Below, one piece after another: positions 1 to 8,815 of a stretch of 64,000 nucleotides of DNA. The number at the start of each line of letters is the position of its first letter. Position 1 is the first letter of the stretch. This stretch comes from Fidelibacterota bacterium (GTDB lineage: Bacteria > Fidelibacterota > UBA8477 > JABMPR01). The notes below the pieces were generated by a model. The model saw nothing but the letters and a program-made list of their open reading frames with translations, searched no databases and was not told the origin of the DNA. The position numbers and the translations under genes were made by a program. The stretch covers positions 1 to 64,000 of the forward strand of contig JAERTJ010000063.1 of the NCBI GenBank assembly GCA_016844945.1, written 5' to 3'.

Positions 1-116
1 CCCATCAGGTGAAAAGGTGTGAGGCAATTGCCAATGAACGCAACTGACTTTTCTTCCAGCAATCCTTCAATCTCATAATAGCAGGCTTCAAATGTTATAT
101 GTTCAATTATTTTCAT
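1..116 (-). CDS. Partial unknown protein, cut by the left window edge
   Basis: An open frame starts at ATG 116 and runs off the left edge without a stop, giving 38 codons that begin MKIIEHITFEACYYEI. An AGGA lies about 10 nt upstream of the ATG, a reasonable ribosome binding site. It follows the GH57-like gene after a gap of about 100 nt, so it probably continues the sugar-locus transcript. Too little is visible to name a family. That it is coding is an inference from the open frame, the ribosome site and the same-strand context. Confidence 0.5.
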   Translation of the reverse strand, partial: MKIIEHITFEACYYEIEGLLEEKSVAFIGNCLTPFHLM

Positions 117-213
117 ATGTTAAAATCCTAATTTTCAATCCATAATTGAGCAACTATTTCTCTCATATCCATCTGGTTTGATGCAATCATGTGAAAGATA
201 TTGTTACAGGAAT

Positions 214-2178
214 TCATTCTTCAACCTGTGAGGCCGTAACTTGCACTGATGCCCAAATTTCGTCCTCCTTCACATTACTATTTTCCATGAATGTTTCATC
301 AATTTCCCGGGCAGAATACATAAGCCTGATCAATGCTTTTCCATCTGGCATTGGTCTGTACACGATAAATGGAATAAGCGCAGCTTGTTGTGGATCGTGT
401 TGAAACCTTAAAATTTTGTCGGAATCTCCGATTTCAACAATTCCTCCTGTTGCCCCCAGGGCATTCTCTGCTGAGATAAGTAGGGAAAAAGATTGTGAAT
501 GATCTATCTGTCTGTTCTTGATCAGATGCCTTTCAAAACTTTCGTGCCCATTTTGTGTGGCATAAAATAGGGTGTTCTGATCCCAAACCTGTTCGTTAAG
601 CGTAAAGATCAATGGGTGGACTCTGGCAAGGCGTCGGCCATTGGATAAGCGTAAGTGTTTGTGAATGCTCAAAACATCACCTTCAAGCATGATCATTGAT
701 GATATACCTGCGCTACTGTTCTCAGCTTCTATCTGGATTCCTGACCCAACCTCATCAAGCAATACTCGCGGTGAGACTTTTGCTAAATCGGTAATTTTGT
801 GTTGGCCAGGGATTTCAATTATTGAATGTCCTGAAAAGAAATCAGCGCCCAATGATATGTCATCATAGTATCCATGGTCAAGCGTTCCAAATAACGGTTG
901 ATCTATAACTGCTTTGAAGGTACAGGCATTGATTGTCATCCCTTTGTGCATGTTGAACATCACCTTCAAGGACCTGGATTGGGCAGATAAATGGTTGCTA
1001 TCTTGATACACGTGCCAGGTTGGACCTTCATGGGGTAAATCAAGAGAATCCCAATTAGAAGGAGCCTTGAACATCTTGTGATGGTCTTTTTTACTAGTGA
1101 GACTGCTCTTGTACTCCCGCCACCGCTTCATGGTTATATGAGTTCTGAAATCGCTAGACCATTGATAACAGAGTTCGATCCATACGTCCTGTGATTGATT
1201 TCCAGAATTGACAAGGTCGCTATATTTTTGATAACAAGTTGTATTGATGTTTAGGTCGTCGCGCCCTGTCAGAGCCCAGCGATTGATATTGTACTTCACC
1301 TGCTTTTTTACCGGAATGGGCTGAGATGCAGATTCGAGTTTCAGTGAATTTCCACCAGGGTTGCATTCCATGCCACCCAATACTTGAGAAGGGTAAACAA
1401 GTTCACACCACTCCTGCTGATCTAAATATTTATAAAGCTCAATGATCCGTTTCCATTCATCATTCTCGCCAAAGTGAGCTTCAGTAGAATAACGACCGGG
1501 ACGATAATTAAAAATTTCCACATCATTTGAATAAAGCGGAAAATACCGATCAGAATCACTCGCCTGACCTTGCAGATAAGCGGTAAACTCAGTGAGGGTA
1601 AACTCACCGTGGACAAAACGCTGAAACTTTTGAAAGGCGATTGAATCAGCCCAGATCAGCGGGATAGTCTCCCCTCCCGTTCCAATCGCTTTCTGAGGGA
1701 AATACCGCCATTCATTCTCCCATTCAGGATGGGCAGATCTTGGGTTATTCCATTCCATGATAATCCCATCATATCCCACTTCATGATAATGTGAGGCCAT
1801 ACCTCCTGAATAGGCCATTTCATTTACCAATACCAGGCTGGGCTTTACACCCAGTAATTCTTCATAGACATCCAAACCCAATTTTTGATTCCAGCGATTG
1901 ACATCAGATGGTACCAAAGGTCCAATCAATTGTGCATACCCTGAACCAATGAATTCTGTCTGTTTATTTTGGATGTTCCTTTTTAAGGCGACAATCCACT
2001 CTGGATCGATTTGATCAATGATTTCAAGGGTTACAGCTGACGCCTCAATGCCAATCGGGATATTCTGTTCAGCCATGTGAATCAAGGGCCAGTAACAACT
2101 TTTTATCACCAATGCACGCTCCTCTACTTCAATGGAGGAGTACATTAAGTTTAAATGAAAGAAGGAGTATAGGTTCAA
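214..2178 (-). CDS. GH57-like glycoside hydrolase / glycan-processing protein
   Basis: A 654-residue protein whose N-terminal 270 residues resemble the seven-stranded barrel of glycoside hydrolase family 57: FHLN at residues 7-10, GSGYAQLIGP near 78-87, VNEMAYSG with Glu120 in the place of the family nucleophile, and YSNDVEIFNYRPGRY with Asp219 in the place of the acid/base. The C-terminal half looks like a beta-rich accessory domain. No signal peptide is visible, so it is probably cytoplasmic. Its start overlaps the ATP-grasp stop as ATGA, which implies translational coupling. In this context it may trim or transfer sugars, or act on a precursor; the substrate is unknown. The family call rests on motif resemblance only. 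Confidence 0.6.
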   Translation of the reverse strand: MNLYSFFHLNLMYSSIEVEERALVIKSCYWPLIHMAEQNIPIGIEASAVTLEIIDQIDPEWIVALKRNIQNKQTEFIGSGYAQLIGPLVPSDVNRWNQKLGLDVYEELLGVKPSLVLVNEMAYSGGMASHYHEVGYDGIIMEWNNPRSAHPEWENEWRYFPQKAIGTGGETIPLIWADSIAFQKFQRFVHGEFTLTEFTAYLQGQASDSDRYFPLYSNDVEIFNYRPGRYSTEAHFGENDEWKRIIELYKYLDQQEWCELVYPSQVLGGMECNPGGNSLKLESASQPIPVKKQVKYNINRWALTGRDDLNINTTCYQKYSDLVNSGNQSQDVWIELCYQWSSDFRTHITMKRWREYKSSLTSKKDHHKMFKAPSNWDSLDLPHEGPTWHVYQDSNHLSAQSRSLKVMFNMHKGMTINACTFKAVIDQPLFGTLDHGYYDDISLGADFFSGHSIIEIPGQHKITDLAKVSPRVLLDEVGSGIQIEAENSSAGISSMIMLEGDVLSIHKHLRLSNGRRLARVHPLIFTLNEQVWDQNTLFYATQNGHESFERHLIKNRQIDHSQSFSLLISAENALGATGGIVEIGDSDKILRFQHDPQQAALIPFIVYRPMPDGKALIRLMYSAREIDETFMENSNVKEDEIWASVQVTASQVEE

Positions 2179-3419
2179 GTTTGAGATGACCGCCCCCTTA
2201 TGGATTCGAAAGCATTATTTACATTTTTCTGCGCGTCTTCCCGGTTCTCTCCACAGGCGATTGCCATTGCTCGCCATCCACTTGAATTAACCTGGCTATT
2301 GGCTTCAGTGTGTACCCTGTCGTTCACAATGGCGAATTCAATCCCGGGTTGACTTTCAAGGGTAGCCAGTCCATCCACGTCATCAGCAAGATTTTCATTT
2401 GCACTCAAATAGCGCTGACAGACATTGCGGTTATAGCGAGGAAGAAGACTTTCTGAATCAATGGGTTCACCCAGCGCAATTTTTATGGCACTGCCTACAA
2501 AATCCACTCCTGTGTTAAGCGGAATTTCATGGGAACAGAAATGCCCCCCACTTAACCGGGTCGCTACCTCAATGACATATGGTGAGCCCTGGTGAATAAC
2601 AATATCTCCTTTAACAACCCCGTCTGTCACGCCGATTGACTTAGCCGTCTGATTGACAAGTTCTTTCACGCTGTTTTGAGTCTCCATGGGTAGGAAGCTG
2701 GGGAGATCCCCACCATTTTCAATAATGAACGGGGCATACTTTTCCAGGTACTCATAATTTCGATCTGAAAATCCTATGGTGTGGCATACTCCACCTGTTA
2801 CTATTGATTCCGTACTGACTTGGGGACCATCGAGGAATTTTTCGACCATAACCCGACCCGTGGGGCTATTCTCTAAGGAATGGGTCCAGGCCCAGGTCAG
2901 GTCTACATCTTCAGTTATTCGTATCACACCGCGTGAGCCACGGCTATCCACTGGTTTTAACACAACAGGATATTCCCACTGATCAATGAGGTGAGCTAAT
3001 TCTGAAACATCATTTACAGATGTGAAGCGTGGGATATTTATTCCATCAGATTCAAATTTTTCCTTCATCGCAAGCTTATCAATGGATAATTTTGCACTCG
3101 CCAGGGGAATCCCTGGGAGCCCAAGTGCTTCGGCCACAGAGGCTACCGTGTGAGGGACATCTGCGGCCATGCAAATCACCCCATCTAATTTTTTGATAGA
3201 ATTGTGAAACAAAGTTGCTTTTCTTACTGTTTCATCAACATCATAGGTACTGGCAATAATTTGATGATCTGCGAATTTAAATCCGGGGGCGTTGGAATAA
3301 CCATCACTAACCACAACAGTTAAGCCCATGCTTTTAGCAAGCTTTATCCCTGCAACAGCTTCAATTCCGCCAGATATGATCAGCAGCGTTTTTTTATCCA
3401 CGTTAGAAATACAGCCCAC
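2175..3419 (-). CDS. ATP-grasp ligase
   Basis: A 414-residue protein with an N-terminal Rossmann-like segment (LLIISGGIEAVAGIKLAK, near 12-29) and a central ATP-grasp fold: YPVVLKPVDSRGSRGV near 150-165 is the nucleotide-binding strand and glycine loop, and VIEVATRLSGGH near 279-290 is the metal-binding strand. Such enzymes join a carboxylate, through an acyl phosphate, to an amine or thiol. Its start overlaps the SDR gene by 17 nt and its stop overlaps the GH57-like gene. I infer a ligase acting on a sugar or sugar-acid intermediate, possibly amide-bonding an acyl group onto a nonulosonic acid precursor. Roles in amino-acid or purine metabolism are less likely given the neighbours. Confidence 0.75.
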   Translation of the reverse strand: MGCISNVDKKTLLIISGGIEAVAGIKLAKSMGLTVVVSDGYSNAPGFKFADHQIIASTYDVDETVRKATLFHNSIKKLDGVICMAADVPHTVASVAEALGLPGIPLASAKLSIDKLAMKEKFESDGINIPRFTSVNDVSELAHLIDQWEYPVVLKPVDSRGSRGVIRITEDVDLTWAWTHSLENSPTGRVMVEKFLDGPQVSTESIVTGGVCHTIGFSDRNYEYLEKYAPFIIENGGDLPSFLPMETQNSVKELVNQTAKSIGVTDGVVKGDIVIHQGSPYVIEVATRLSGGHFCSHEIPLNTGVDFVGSAIKIALGEPIDSESLLPRYNRNVCQRYLSANENLADDVDGLATLESQPGIEFAIVNDRVHTEANSQVNSSGWRAMAIACGENREDAQKNVNNAFESIRGRSSQT

Positions 3420-4146
3420 CGTTCACATTGATTGTTTGTGCTGTGATATAACTGCTCTCATCTGAAGCCAGAAATGCCACCACATCAGCCACTTCTTTTT
3501 GAGTTCCAAATCTTTTTAGCACAATATTTTCAGAAGCCTGTTGAACCGCAGCTGATTGCATACCTGCAGCTGCCATTTCTGATGCAATGAGACCTGCAGA
3601 AATTGTATTGCATCGAATGTTAAATTCAGCACCAAACCTGGCGACCACCTGACCTAAAGATATCAAACCGGCTTTACTTGCGGCATAGTGTACAGTTCTG
3701 GGACCACCATATTGACCGCTTACCGAGCCAATATTAATGATTGAACCGTGGTCAGATTTTTTTAACAGATCAAGCGCTTCCTGAATGACAATAAAGGGAC
3801 CTTTCAAGTTGACATCCAACACATCATCCCAATCAGCATCCGTGATCTTGTCAAAATCTTCAGGCTTATTTATCCCGGCATTGTTCACCAGTACATCAAT
3901 ACTTGAGTATTCCTTAGCTATAGTAGAAATTGCATCATTTACAGATTTCCGTTTAGAGACATCCATCTGCAAAGCTTTGATAGAAATTTCATCAGCGTGT
4001 TCTTTAACCAGTTTGTCGGCCGCTGCTTTGTTGTTTATATAGGTAAAAATCACCTGAGCACCCTGACTGGCAAGTTTAGCAACTATGGCGCTTCCTATTC
4101 CCCGGCTTCCACCGGTGACCAGACATATTTTATTTTGTAATTTCAT
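3403..4146 (-). CDS. SDR-family NAD(P)-dependent oxidoreductase
   Basis: A 247-residue classical short-chain dehydrogenase, the usual family length. The cofactor loop TGGSRGIG is at residues 11-18, NNAG near 87-90, the catalytic Ser in INIGSVSG and the Tyr-Lys pair in YAASK. It resembles FabG, but its place inside a sugar locus suggests it oxidises or reduces a sugar hydroxyl or keto group. The ATG overlaps the transketolase C-half stop (ATGA), so the two are probably translated together. PtmA-type dehydrogenases of flagellin glycan loci are of this family; the exact substrate is unknown. Confidence 0.85.
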   Translation of the reverse strand: MKLQNKICLVTGGSRGIGSAIVAKLASQGAQVIFTYINNKAAADKLVKEHADEISIKALQMDVSKRKSVNDAISTIAKEYSSIDVLVNNAGINKPEDFDKITDADWDDVLDVNLKGPFIVIQEALDLLKKSDHGSIINIGSVSGQYGGPRTVHYAASKAGLISLGQVVARFGAEFNIRCNTISAGLIASEMAAAGMQSAAVQQASENIVLKRFGTQKEVADVVAFLASDESSYITAQTINVNGGLYF

Positions 4147-5105
4147 ATCACCCTTTGTGCTAACCTTTTTGCAGCATTAACAATTGCTTTTGAGTCAATA
4201 CCATATTTTTCAGCTAACTCATCTGGCTCACCTGATTCTCCAAATGAATCATTCACACCGACAAATTCCATTGGTGCTGGTCTTGATTTAGCTAGCACTT
4301 CAGCAACGGCACTCCCAAGCCCGCCATAGATGTTGTGATCCTCTGCGGTGACTATTCCCTTCGTTTCCTCAGCACATTGTTTGATCAGCTCAGTATCAAT
4401 TGGTTTGATGGTAGACATATTAACAACACGTGTTGAGATTCCTTCCTGCTCAAGAAGCTTCGCAGCCTCCAATGAACGAGATGTAGTAACTCCACATCCT
4501 ATTAGCGTAATGTCTGTCCCTTCCCTGAGAATTCTGCCTTTGCCAATTTCAAATTGATAATCTTCATTTAAAATTCTTGGTGTATCACTTCTCCCAGTCC
4601 TCATATATACTGGACCCTGATATTCAATGATTGCTTTAGTGGCCTGTTCAATTTCAATGGCATCGCAGGGTGAAAGGACAACCATGTTCGGGATAGCGCG
4701 GTAGCAGGCAATATCTTCGAGACATTGTGCAGATGCACCATCAGGACCCACATCCAGACCTGGATGACTTGCTACTATTTTTACGTTCATATCAGGGTAA
4801 GCGATGGATAGTCTGGCCTGTTCAATAGATCTCAGCATGAAAACGGCAAAAGTAGTCACGACGGGAATCAATCCTGTTGCCGCCATGCCACCAGCCATGG
4901 CCATCATATTTTGTTCGGCGATACCGCATTGGACAAATCGGTCGGGATGAGCCTTTCTGAAATGATGAACACCCGTTCCACCGGCAACGTCTGCATCCAG
5001 TACAACTACATCTGGATGTTCATTGGCTAATTCTGTCAACGTTTTCCCAAAAACTTCCCTTAATGAATCACCGCTACTGCCTAATAACTCAGGTGCTTTA
5101 CTCAT
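4143..5105 (-). CDS. Transketolase C-terminal subunit (Pyr and C-terminal domains)
   Basis: A 320-residue protein matching the C-terminal half of transketolase. It holds the pyrimidine-binding domain with the catalytic Glu in GIAEQNM near residues 62-68, HPGLDVGPDGASAQ near 113-126, and a C-terminal domain with the VTAEDHNIYGGLGSAV segment. It needs the N-terminal TPP-diphosphate half, encoded separately at 7226-8053. Two-gene transketolases are common in archaea, anaerobes and glycan loci, where they transfer two-carbon units or build branched or chain-extended sugars. Here a DUF4910 gene and a methyltransferase gene separate the halves. Overlap with the upstream gene (8 nt) and downstream gene (4 nt) supports an operon. 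Confidence 0.85.
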   Translation of the reverse strand: MSKAPELLGSSGDSLREVFGKTLTELANEHPDVVVLDADVAGGTGVHHFRKAHPDRFVQCGIAEQNMMAMAGGMAATGLIPVVTTFAVFMLRSIEQARLSIAYPDMNVKIVASHPGLDVGPDGASAQCLEDIACYRAIPNMVVLSPCDAIEIEQATKAIIEYQGPVYMRTGRSDTPRILNEDYQFEIGKGRILREGTDITLIGCGVTTSRSLEAAKLLEQEGISTRVVNMSTIKPIDTELIKQCAEETKGIVTAEDHNIYGGLGSAVAEVLAKSRPAPMEFVGVNDSFGESGEPDELAEKYGIDSKAIVNAAKRLAQRVI

Positions 5106-6426
5106 GGTAAGATCCTTTAACTTCTTTGATTAGTCCTGCATCGTAGAGTCGTTCTGCGATCGGTACAATCTCCCAAACAGGCTTGTGGATGATTTCACTA
5201 ATGTCTAGCAAATCATTCGTTCCGTCTGCATAGGCAATGAAATCCATCATTGTTTCAACGGATCCACCCGATGTTTTGGTGCTGACATCTGGATAAAGTC
5301 CGCGTTTGCCAAGCTGAGGCTCCCCAATACATATTCCCTGGTAGGTTTTATTATGCTCAATAGCAAAAATGCAATTTCTGACCAGATTGTAGCCTCCGCT
5401 CAAGCCTTTTTCAGAAACGAAATCCAAATTATCCAGGGAGGTGTGATATTCAGGGTAGTGGCCATACTTGCTCCTACAAAGTGTCACTAATGGTAGATCC
5501 ACTCCTGGGCTGCAGTATTGGCGTTCATCACTACCGCCACCTAAAAATGGGTATTTTACATAATTAGGATCGACAAACGATAGGACGTTTCTGGCAATTT
5601 TATCTGCCATCGTGTTTCCATATCTAGATGTCTTGTAGGAGTAGGCTTTGTCGTCCCCTAAACACGATAGATTGAATCCCACAACAACTTGCTTTCTTAA
5701 GGTATCAAGATGCTTGCTTAAATAGGTTAAGGAGCCTATGGTTTCAGGTATAAACACCAATCTATAGGTATATTTTCTGGGGTTTGATTGTAACCACCTG
5801 GCAATAAAAGTAGCCACAACAGGGCCGGATAACTCATTATTTGCCATTGATGGATGGCAGATGTAGGTGGATAGGAAAACTTCTTCTTCAGTCTCGCCTG
5901 GAATGATGTATTCTCCATAGGTAAGACTGCCAGGTTCAAGGGTGCTATCGATAACGACTCGGTATTTCCCATCTTTCAGATTTAACCTGTCCTTATGTGC
6001 AATACAGAAGCCCCATCTTTTCTTATAGTAGGATGTCACATAGGGTATGGCATTGGGCTGGTCGGGTAAACTGTGAAGGTGTTCTTGAAGTTCTGCCAGG
6101 GTGACCCATTTGTCTACCGGGACTGAATATCCCACGACATGAAGATTTGATTTTTTAAAATCAATGACCCGATTTCCTTGTTCGTCTTCCACATATGCAT
6201 CTCGAATGTTCCACTCATCAGGTATTTCCCAATCAAACACTTTGGTTCCAGATTTCACCTCATGAATGGTTATTGGAATGTGTTGTTTAATAATCGAAAG
6301 CGTTTCTCTAACACCATCGCCAGTAATACTTCTGCAGATCGGAAACAATTCTTCAATTAAGGAGCCCATCTCTGTACCTAATTCAGACATCTCACTCGAT
6401 TCTTTTCCCTTATTCATCACAATCAT
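5098..6426 (-). CDS. DUF4910 aminopeptidase-like protein with C-terminal winged helix
   Basis: A 442-residue protein of the DUF4910/DUF2172 type: an M28-like zinc peptidase fold with an inserted domain and a C-terminal winged-helix segment (about residues 375-442). Visible motifs are TYICHPSMANNELSGP near 188-202 (His191 as a probable metal ligand), GGGSDERQYCSPG near 305-318, and EYHTSLDNLDF, whose His is the last expected metal ligand. Family members recur in surface-polysaccharide and flagellin-glycan loci, where they may cleave an amide on a sugar or peptide; the reaction is not established. It lies between the two transketolase halves. Family membership is fairly sure; function is not. 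Confidence 0.75.
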   Translation of the reverse strand: MIVMNKGKESSEMSELGTEMGSLIEELFPICRSITGDGVRETLSIIKQHIPITIHEVKSGTKVFDWEIPDEWNIRDAYVEDEQGNRVIDFKKSNLHVVGYSVPVDKWVTLAELQEHLHSLPDQPNAIPYVTSYYKKRWGFCIAHKDRLNLKDGKYRVVIDSTLEPGSLTYGEYIIPGETEEEVFLSTYICHPSMANNELSGPVVATFIARWLQSNPRKYTYRLVFIPETIGSLTYLSKHLDTLRKQVVVGFNLSCLGDDKAYSYKTSRYGNTMADKIARNVLSFVDPNYVKYPFLGGGSDERQYCSPGVDLPLVTLCRSKYGHYPEYHTSLDNLDFVSEKGLSGGYNLVRNCIFAIEHNKTYQGICIGEPQLGKRGLYPDVSTKTSGGSVETMMDFIAYADGTNDLLDISEIIHKPVWEIVPIAERLYDAGLIKEVKGSYHE

Positions 6427-6433
6427 ATCCTGC

Positions 6434-7144
6434 TCACTTCTCAGCGTAGCACTCCATGACTTTCCCGAAAAATGGAACCTCAGCTTTTCTCAGACCCACA
6501 AGTTTTAACCCAAACTGGAATAGGTTTTTTAGAGGCTTCGCATATGGCGTACCCAGATATGGATATTCAAATGCTCTAATCTTGAAGCCGAAATTAATCA
6601 ACACCTGTCGCAGCATGGCATCAGTCGGGACCAAAAAATTCACAGGCGTATATGGTCTGGGAAATACTCTATAATAGAAACTGTTAACATTAGGCGTAGC
6701 AAGAAAAACAATTTTTCCTCCTGCTTTCAACCAATAATAGCACTCTCCCACCTTCGTAATAGGATCGGGTAAATGTTGCCAGGTCCCTCGAAAAATGATT
6801 AGGTCAAAAAAGCTATCCTGTAGATCAAAATTAGTGGTTACACCCTTATCTTCAGCTTGCTTTCGTGCCCAGGGAGAAACCTCAATTCCATACTTTTCCC
6901 ATTGAGAGCCAAATTTCTCCAAAAACTTCCCAGGACCGCAACCCACATCTAATATTCGTCCGCCGGATTGCAGATCAACATGACCAGCCAACCGATCCAA
7001 CTCCTGGGCGTACATGACCTCCCGCTGTTGCTTGAGCTTCTCATCATCAAAATAGTTTGATTTATACATCTCACTCAATCGATCGATGGTTTCAAGTCTT
7101 GCCCCAAAGTATTTTATGGACGCATTGTCGGAATTCTCTAGCAT
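6434..7144 (-). CDS. Class I SAM-dependent methyltransferase
   Basis: A 236-residue protein with the SAM-binding motif ILDVGCGPGKFLEKFG near residues 63-78, an acidic residue ending strand 2 (YGIEVSP) and a DLIIFRGTWQHLPDP motif typical of Methyltransf_11/23 small-molecule methylases. The C-terminal third is basic and aromatic. It probably O-, N- or C-methylates a sugar made by this locus, or acts on a glycan chain. Seven nucleotides separate it from the DUF4910 gene. An 81-nt gap upstream shows no terminator or promoter that I can support. Confidence 0.8.
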   Translation of the reverse strand: MLENSDNASIKYFGARLETIDRLSEMYKSNYFDDEKLKQQREVMYAQELDRLAGHVDLQSGGRILDVGCGPGKFLEKFGSQWEKYGIEVSPWARKQAEDKGVTTNFDLQDSFFDLIIFRGTWQHLPDPITKVGECYYWLKAGGKIVFLATPNVNSFYYRVFPRPYTPVNFLVPTDAMLRQVLINFGFKIRAFEYPYLGTPYAKPLKNLFQFGLKLVGLRKAEVPFFGKVMECYAEK

Positions 7145-7225
7145 GGCAACAAAGTTCCTAAACTGTATATTTTCAATCCACTATATGTGGTTGTTTTAAG
7201 CAAGGCGTTTGTTTTGAAGAATGGA

Positions 7226-8053
7226 TTAACCATTGATGTACCCGGCTATCTCTTTTTCTGTTGCTCCCAGTTCTTCAAGTGCTTCAACCAGATCATCCTT
7301 GCTCAATTTCAGGCTGCCATGCCAGGCAGGTGAACCCTCCATGTATGAGACACCCTTTCCCTTGATGGTATGGGCAATGATGAGGGTGGGTTGATTTTTG
7401 TGAGATCTGGCAGCTTTAAAAGCCTGTTCGATTTCCCCAGAGTTATGCCCATTGATTTCCAGTACATTCCAGCCAAAGGATTTCCACTTTTCAGCCAGGG
7501 GTTCCAATCCGATAATGTTTTCGTTAAAGTCATCACTTTGCATCTTGTTATAATCTACAATTGCGCAAAGATTATCCAGATTATGGTGGGCTGCGAACAT
7601 CACACCTTCCCAGACCTCTCCTTCTTGTAATTCACCATCTCCCAGCATCACATATACTCGATTATCAACTCCCTGCATTTTCAAACCCCTGGCTTCCCCT
7701 ATGCCAAATGAGAATCCTTGTCCCAGGGAGCCCGTACTTGCTTCTATCCAGGGTGTGGATCCTCTTTGGGTGTGACCCTGCAATTCATGATTCAATTTTC
7801 TCAAGCCATTTAGCCTGGATTTATCCAATAATCCAACTTCTGCAGCTACGGCATAGAGTGTGGGTGCACAGTGACCTTTGGATAGGATAAATCGGTCTCT
7901 GGCATTTGTTGAAAAATCGTTTTTATTATATCTCATCTCATGCTCATATAAGTATGAAATAATTTCAACGGATGAAAGTACACCACCAGGATGCCCGGAT
8001 TCAGCATGGTAGATTGAAAGCAATGAATTAATTCGTATCTGATTGGTATTCAT
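7226..8053 (-). CDS. Transketolase N-terminal subunit (TPP-binding domain)
   Basis: A 275-residue protein matching the N-terminal half of transketolase: HAESGHPGG near residues 16-24 carries the conserved catalytic-site histidine, and GDGELQEGEVWE near 118-129 followed by VDYNKMQSD is the TPP diphosphate and metal motif. SKGHCAPTLYA and the C-terminal HTIKGKGVS are also typical. It is expected to form the active enzyme with the C-terminal subunit at 4143-5105. The 43-nt gap to the upstream cytidylyltransferase gene is short enough for one operon. Confidence 0.87.
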   Translation of the reverse strand: MNTNQIRINSLLSIYHAESGHPGGVLSSVEIISYLYEHEMRYNKNDFSTNARDRFILSKGHCAPTLYAVAAEVGLLDKSRLNGLRKLNHELQGHTQRGSTPWIEASTGSLGQGFSFGIGEARGLKMQGVDNRVYVMLGDGELQEGEVWEGVMFAAHHNLDNLCAIVDYNKMQSDDFNENIIGLEPLAEKWKSFGWNVLEINGHNSGEIEQAFKAARSHKNQPTLIIAHTIKGKGVSYMEGSPAWHGSLKLSKDDLVEALEELGATEKEIAGYING

Positions 8054-8095
8054 GTCGTTTGCCTTCCTGTATTAAAGTATTTCTCACTCGATATG

Positions 8096-8815
8096 TTATT
8101 CAAATGAGGGTTTCACTAACTGATGTTCCAATGCTAGTTTCTCAAGATAAATCTGATCCTCAGGAAACGTCAGTTTTGTATTCAAAATGGACGATTCAAC
8201 AGTTAATGGCTGGTACCCTAAAGCTAGCGCATATTCGACGAGCGAAGGGAATCCTTCTTTATGTTTCTTGATGGACTCATTCAGTGTTTCATAGCGGATA
8301 CATTCAGGAGTAACAAACTCAACAAAGTTCGACTTTTCAGGTACCTCTGTTATCCGTCCATCTTTAAACCTTGCCACACCATTAACAACTGGACGAACCG
8401 GACAGGAACATTCACCCTGCCTCGCGAGATCCATCATACGCTCCAATTGATTTATGGGAGTAAACGGCCGATTTGCATCCATAAGGCACACGATAGTATT
8501 GGGGTTCACACCACCTATGTTCTTCGCCTCCTTCAGACCACATAGAAAGGACTGAAATCGTTTATCAGCACCAACAGTGACATGAATAGGGACTCTGGAA
8601 TTAAAAAAATACTGGTTAGTCACATCCTGGGTTATGGGGATATCCTCATCTCTTGTGACCACCATTACGGAACCAAACAAGCCTGATTTGAGAGCAGTAT
8701 CGATTGTCCAGACCAATAAAGGAACCTCAAGGATCTCAGTTAAATGCTTTGGTAAAGACTTCGCACCAAAGCGTTCGCCAGACCCGGATGCTAATATGAC
8801 AGCAACGGCACTCAT
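8096..8815 (-). CDS. IspD/TarI-like sugar-phosphate cytidylyltransferase
   Basis: A 239-residue nucleotidyltransferase with the signature ILASGSGERFGAKSLPKHL at residues 7-25, followed by VCLMDANRPFTP near 108-119, the usual site of the metal-binding Asp. Family members (IspD, TarI and relatives) make CDP-alcohols or CDP-sugars. A housekeeping IspD role cannot be excluded, but the location next to a LicD-like gene, an SDR and a transketolase pair favours a CDP-activated polyol or sugar for a glycan. Its start overlaps the LicD-like stop by 4 nt. Confidence 0.75.
   Translation of the reverse strand: MSAVAVILASGSGERFGAKSLPKHLTEILEVPLLVWTIDTALKSGLFGSVMVVTRDEDIPITQDVTNQYFFNSRVPIHVTVGADKRFQSFLCGLKEAKNIGGVNPNTIVCLMDANRPFTPINQLERMMDLARQGECSCPVRPVVNGVARFKDGRITEVPEKSNFVEFVTPECIRYETLNESIKKHKEGFPSLVEYALALGYQPLTVESSILNTKLTFPEDQIYLEKLALEHQLVKPSFE

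Noticed and set aside
128-190. A 20-codon minus-strand frame (MIASNQMDMREIVAQLWIEN) between the GH57-like gene and the partial left gene
   Set aside because: It has a plausible composition but no clear ribosome site and is too short to judge; it may be a remnant or chance.
191-868. Plus-strand open frames across the left end (for example 191-403 and 665-868)
   Set aside because: They lie opposite the GH57-like gene, have no ribosome sites and no protein-like domain patterns; they are shadows of the minus-strand gene.
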